Notes under the pieces: model-generated
What the model was told of the DNA's origin: nothing
The model's input: only the letters and a program-made list of their open reading frames with translations
The model's database searches: none
In this document: positions 18,632 through 22,500 of the stretch, piece by piece
Position numbering within the stretch: the first letter of the stretch is position 1
Layout: every line of letters begins with the position of its first letter
Made by a program: the position numbers and the translations under genes
Source of the DNA: Theodoxus fluviatilis
Lineage: Eukaryota > Mollusca > Gastropoda > Cycloneritida > Neritidae
DNA: 22,500 nucleotides
Assembly (NCBI GenBank): GCA_034096865.1
Contig: JAWQFJ010010002.1
Span: forward strand, 95,001 to 117,500
Reading direction: 5' to 3'

Positions 18632-18760
18632 TGTGGTGGCTTGAGTGAGGGAAAGGGGCTGGCTGTGGTCAGTTGATCTTCATTGACCTTCTGTCTTCAT
18701 CTGTTGCTGATCTGCAAGTGTGCCCTTCTGCTGCCCTGAGCATTATGTGTGCTGCAAGAG
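18632..18760 (-). other. Probable 5' UTR and splice acceptors of the TMEM68-like gene
   Basis: Upstream of the start codon the minus strand has two acceptor-like sites, CTCTTGCAG with exon start 18751 and CACTTGCAG with exon start 18711. The interval carries no continuation of the coding frame. This suggests a noncoding first exon further upstream, which I could not locate. Confidence 0.4.
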
Positions 18761-19862
18761 TGAGTGAACACACAATCAGCTATGAATATTCGAGAATGAG
18801 CAAAGTGAGCACAGATTGATGAACACGCTGATCTGCCGGCTTTTGTGGATAGCACTGTGCAACATTAGTTCCACAGTTTACTTGGGTATTGCCTGATGAA
18901 TAATCATGACACTTCTGAGTAACGGCGATGTAAAAGTAACCGACTCCGTAGTAGAAATTTGAGGCTGGGGAGTGGGGTACTACAAAAGTACAATACGCAT
19001 GATCAAGTATATACGTTGTACCATTCGAATCCTCTCGATCGCATACTTATCCAACATCGACATCAGACGAAATATGGACGTGAAATGGCAGCTATTTGTT
19101 TCCCTGCCAACTGTACATGTACTCCAGGATTTGTCCACTAACATTGTCACTGCTTAGTTACAATGCATGAAAACAACTTGACTACTAGCCAGGATGAGGA
19201 TGCTCGAAATACGTTGTTGACATTTTCATCGGTGAACGGAAGATCGAGATTGGGATAAGCAAGATGTTATTTTGAAAAGCTTTTGTTCTATCTCATACCA
19301 AGCAAACAGCAAAAAAGAGGAAGATCAGTACGTTACCAATTAAGCTGGGTAACCTGCATCGGTTTGACAGCGTGTGTTTGTGTTTATAGCAAGAGCACTC
19401 ATGACCAATCGTACCGCTAATCTCAAAGTGCTCCACTGAACTCGACATTTAGAGTTATTCCCCCTTTGTAATCTTGTAAGGCTGTAAGTGTAACCAAAAG
19501 CGTCAGAGCAGTCAACACGGCTGGCTTAGGACGTCCACGCGTGTTCAGCCTGTGGGAGACTCGATCACTCGTGTTACAGTACTGTCTGACAAACTCGACT
19601 GGTCTGAAAACACAACAGCTCTTCACAAGAAATGCCAGTCAAAGCTCTACTTTGTCAGAAAATTGCAGTCATTCAACATCTGGGGAAAACTGGTACATCT
19701 TTTCTACTAAGTCCGTCCTGTCATTCTGTATCTCATGCTGCAGGAGTGTAATGTTGCGAAGGAGTGTGAAATGCTTGACATGCTTGCGGATGTGAGTGTA
19801 ATGCAAAAGTGCCGTGCAGAAGGTCCGAGGGGCTTTCCCTCCTTTGGAAGGGGGTGGGGGGG
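18761..19862. other. Upstream region of the TMEM68-like gene, no gene recognised
   Basis: It should contain the promoter or noncoding first exon of the minus-strand gene. No TATA box, CpG cluster or clear exon was found by eye. Confidence 0.35.
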
Positions 19863-20015
19863 AGGACATGGCCCTCTTTCAAAATGTCCACACAAGACTG
19901 CACAGTTCCAGGAATCACACACATTAAATCCATCAGATTCCTCCAGCCTGCAATACATGACAAACAAGGCATAGTAAAACCCACGTTCTAGTAGCAGGCA
20001 TAAAGACCATACCAA
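19863..20015 (-). pseudogene. Truncated duplicate of TMEM68-like exon 3 with intron flank
   Basis: Colinear with 16545-16697 at a constant offset of 3318, with no gaps and three substitutions, all in the intronic part. The exonic part (19863-19947) is identical. The copy keeps the acceptor but lacks the last codons (SISPG) and the donor, so it cannot replace exon 3. Intron sequence is included, so it arose by DNA duplication and not by retroposition. It has the same orientation as the gene and lies upstream of the start codon. Confidence 0.95.
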
Positions 20016-20016
20016 G

Positions 20017-20125
20017 TGAGTCAGCGCCTCCTTTGTAAGAGGGGGTGGAGGCGATTTCTGCCTGGTCAGCGTGCAGAGGGTCAGGGGGTCTGAATGAGTC
20101 AACGCCTCCTTTGTATGTGATGGAG
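20017..20125. repeat. Two diverged direct repeats about 78 bp apart
   Basis: TGAGTCAGCGCCTCCTTTGTA at 20017 recurs as TGAGTCAACGCCTCCTTTGTA at 20095, each followed by a GGAGGYGATTT stretch. The first copy abuts the end of the duplicated exon 3 segment. Confidence 0.75.
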
Positions 20126-20199
20126 GTGATTTGAAGCTCCCCCTTGCTTCCCTAGCTGTGCAGTAAGCGTCTGACCACTGATTGGCCCTCAAGTATGCC

Positions 20200-20640
20200 G
20201 GTGTGGCCGAATGGAGGTTGCTGGGAGATACCCTCCAACCCAAAGCACGGCACTATATATTCGTATACATGTACATGAGCAACGGCAGAGGTGAACAAGC
20301 GCAGACGAGACTAGACCGGGGAGCGTAGAAGAGGTGAAGGGCTGTCGAGTGCTTGGAAGGCTGTCGGGAGCCGTCGAGGCGCAGCCTGTCCAGCACGGGT
20401 GTGGAAGCATGCGCTTGAGAGGCTGTCGGTGCCGTATTGAGGCGCAGCCTGAGCAACACGAGTGACCACTGTGGGTGCACGAGTGATTGCTAGAAGCGTG
20501 GACCAGTCTGGAAATAAACATCCTGTTGAAAACGCACGCCTGTCCTGATTCTACTTTCCTGGCGCGAGCTGGGACGGACCGCAAGTCACAGACCACGTGC
20601 ACACAACATTGGTTCTCAGATCATGTGTACGTAACAGTAA
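20200..20640 (+). mobile_element. LTR-like segment (TATA box, internal repeat, AATAAA)
   Basis: TATATAT at 20254-20260, GC-rich sequence with two copies of a GGCTGTCGG...GAGGCGCAGCCTG motif (20359 and 20421), and AATAAA at 20513-20518 followed by a GC-richer stretch. This order resembles a solo LTR. No target duplication, paired LTR or coding region was found, so the boundaries are guesses. Confidence 0.3.
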
Positions 20641-21289
20641 CATCACGGGGGAAAACGAAGCTGCCTCGATCGATCGTGTCATCAAAGACGCAAAAAGAGA
20701 AACTGGGGCTTCTTTTCCATCAATGGATGAACTATACGACACTGTAAAGTAACAACTATCCTGAAAGGTCCATCTCATTCGCTTTATGAATTATGACAGA
20801 GCTAGCCCATTCTCAGATTCTGGTCGCTGCTTTTTGTCAAACGCACCAAGAACTAACGGACTAAAAGATTCCTTTGGTCCTTCATCAATAAGATTGTTGA
20901 ACATCAGCTCACATCGATGGAAAAAAAACCGTAAGACGTACACTACCTGAGCTTTTCGTATTGTCCATAAGGGAGTATGTTACGTACAGAAATTCATCAT
21001 GTTTTAATCAGTAATCTGGATGATGTTCTGTACTTAGATATTTGTGTATTTTGTGTCATTCTGCGTTTAGTTTTTGTAGCAGCAAGATGTTTATGATGGA
21101 CTGAATTCTAGGGTGAAAGCTGGTGACGAAAGAGCAGCAGAACTGAAGGGGTTGGAGGACGTCACCAAGTACCGATTTTGAAGAAGAAGGAGGGAGACGT
21201 TGGAACTGGGTGATGGAGAAATAGCTTCGTTATGGAAGTGCGGGGCGACTCTCTGTCTGCCTTGAACATGGAGTGGTAAATAGGACAAC

Positions 21290-21670
21290 GGAAGATGATG
21301 ATAGCCGTCCGCCCACCAGAGCGACGCCAGCATCAAATGGAGTGTCCGTGTCCGGGTCTGTGTCTGTGAGAGTGGAAGAGGACGACGGAAGACGATGATA
21401 GCCTTCTGCCCACCAGAGCAACGCCTGCATCGAATGGAGTGTCCGTGTCCGGGTCCGTGTCTGTGAGAGCAGAAGAGGACGACGGAAGACGATGATAGCC
21501 GTCCGCCCACCAGAGCGACGCCTGCATCGAATGGAGTGTCCGTGTCCGGGTCCGTGTCCGTGAGAGCAGAAGAGGACGACGGAAGACGATGATAACCGTC
21601 CGCCCACCAGAGCGACGCCTGCATCGAATGGAGTGTCTGGGTCCGTGTCCGTGAAAGCGGAACTGGACAA
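21290..21670. repeat. 97-bp x 4 tandem repeat
   Basis: GCCCACCAGA recurs at 21311, 21408, 21505 and 21602, exactly 97 bp apart. The last copy has a 6-bp deletion. Since 97 is not a multiple of three, the long minus-strand frames rotate at each unit and are not coding. Confidence 0.95.
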
Positions 21671-22430
21671 CGTATTGGGACCTAACGGGGACTCATGGAA
21701 GCAGTGACGACTGCTACGAATGGACTGGATTGATAAGGGTAAGACGTTCCTTTTTTAATCTTCCCCTTGTTCTGGAATTGACAGTGAACCAGCGACAGAC
21801 TCTATATCCCCTGTGTGTGTTTTTTGTGTTGTTCGTCTTGTCCGGCCGAGTCTGTTTGTAGGGCGGTTAGAATCGCCATAGATTAGGATTATTTGAACCG
21901 CAAGTTTGCGAGATATAATTCATGTTTTGAATTTATTCTTTTGTATAATTTAATCTTGATCTTGTTATTCACTGTTTTTCCTTTGCCTGAGTGGTAAAAG
22001 TGAGGTGATTGTCTTCTCCCTCCTCTGAGCTTTTGCTGGCAATTTGAAAGAAAAAACGGTTGTGACAGAGTATTTGAAGCTTTGCTGTACTACCACTTTT
22101 CCTATGAATAAGAATTGGTTTTTGAATTTGCCGGCATCTTAGTGAGCTCTTTTGTATTTATATCTGAGTTCGCCAAATTTGTATCCATGTGAATGAAAAT
22201 TGTTGATCTATAAGCATGTATTTATGCTAATTTGTTTTCTTATCATGTTGATCTTTAAATTTTAAAAAATGTAATTTTTATTGTGTATTCTTTGTACTAT
22301 ATACATGTCAATTGTCTAATTTAGATGTATACAACTTAAATTCTTAAATTTTTGTAACTTGCTGTGAAGCACCAGTGAACTTCTTAAGGGATGAATAAAG
22401 GGTTGTCCATCCGTCCGTCCGTCTCGTCCG
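21671..22430 (+). mobile_element. Possible retroposon 3' region ending in AATAAA and TCCG repeats
   Basis: Noncoding, increasingly AT-rich sequence ends in GGATGAATAAAGGGTTGTCC (AATAAA 22394-22399) and a short TCCG microsatellite (22406-22430). Retroposons in animal genomes often end this way, but a 3' UTR of an unseen gene is equally possible. Confidence 0.3.
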
Positions 22431-22500
22431 GTTGCTACAGCCGGACGTGTACAGGAACAGACTGCTGAAGCCATGGCCATTGTCGTCAGTGGCCGATGAC

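Noticed and set aside
19707..20243. 178-codon minus-strand frame near the exon 3 copy
   Set aside because: It reads exon 3 in a wrong frame and continues into unrelated repeats.
21091..21670. Minus-strand frames of 146-177 codons with repeated TDTDPDTDTPFDAG
   Set aside because: The 97-bp period is not a multiple of three, so the peptide repeats change frame at each unit.

Overview
This window is nuclear DNA from an animal, most likely a marine invertebrate (lophotrochozoan or similar; the clade is an inference). The evidence is two intron-bearing genes with GT-AG junctions, very long dinucleotide and tetranucleotide microsatellites, a Penelope-like retroelement, a LINE fragment and short MITE-like repeats. 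No prokaryotic-style gene organisation is visible. Most long open frames are artefacts of microsatellites.

The best-supported gene is on the minus strand, from the start codon at 18631 to the stop at 10900-10902. Eight exons, all phase-compatible, join into a 951-nt reading frame (316 aa). It matches the TMEM68/DIESL family of glycerolipid acyltransferases along its whole length. It has an N-terminal hydrophobic region, a YYHGTVPID (HX5D) motif, an SPGGVREAL block, an IPMFTENIREAF block and a C-terminal helix. Its introns hold most of the repeats: a CT-rich tract of about 415 nt between exons 3 and 4, and a large compound microsatellite plus a truncated LINE between exons 7 and 8.

The most unusual structure is at the acceptor of exon 5. 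A 45-bp unit, made of the last 15 intronic nt (pyrimidine tract and AG) plus the first 30 coding nt, is repeated six times (14919-15188). Each unit therefore carries its own 3' splice site. The exonic parts join in frame as 15-aa repeats, except that the AG of the fourth unit is a TAG, which is a stop when read through from the two outermost units. A second oddity is a 153-bp, about 98% identical copy of exon 3 and its flanking intron at 19863-20015, about 1.2 kb upstream of the start codon.

On the plus strand, 1169-3213 holds the 3' coding exons of a gene that looks like a DUF4806-domain protein. The first two visible exons have a phase conflict at their strongest splice sites, and the last exon has a 20-bp tandem duplication that changes the C-terminal frame. 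The 5' end of this gene is not securely identified.

The middle (about 3.6-10.5 kb) holds a 53/58-bp higher-order satellite, a decayed Penelope-like element (6.8-7.7 kb), a MITE-like inverted-repeat element (8947-9120) and several minus-strand segments that look like coding exons but that I cannot assign. The right end (20.2-22.4 kb) is repetitive: an LTR-like segment, four 97-bp tandem repeats and a retroposon-like 3' end with AATAAA and a TCCG microsatellite.
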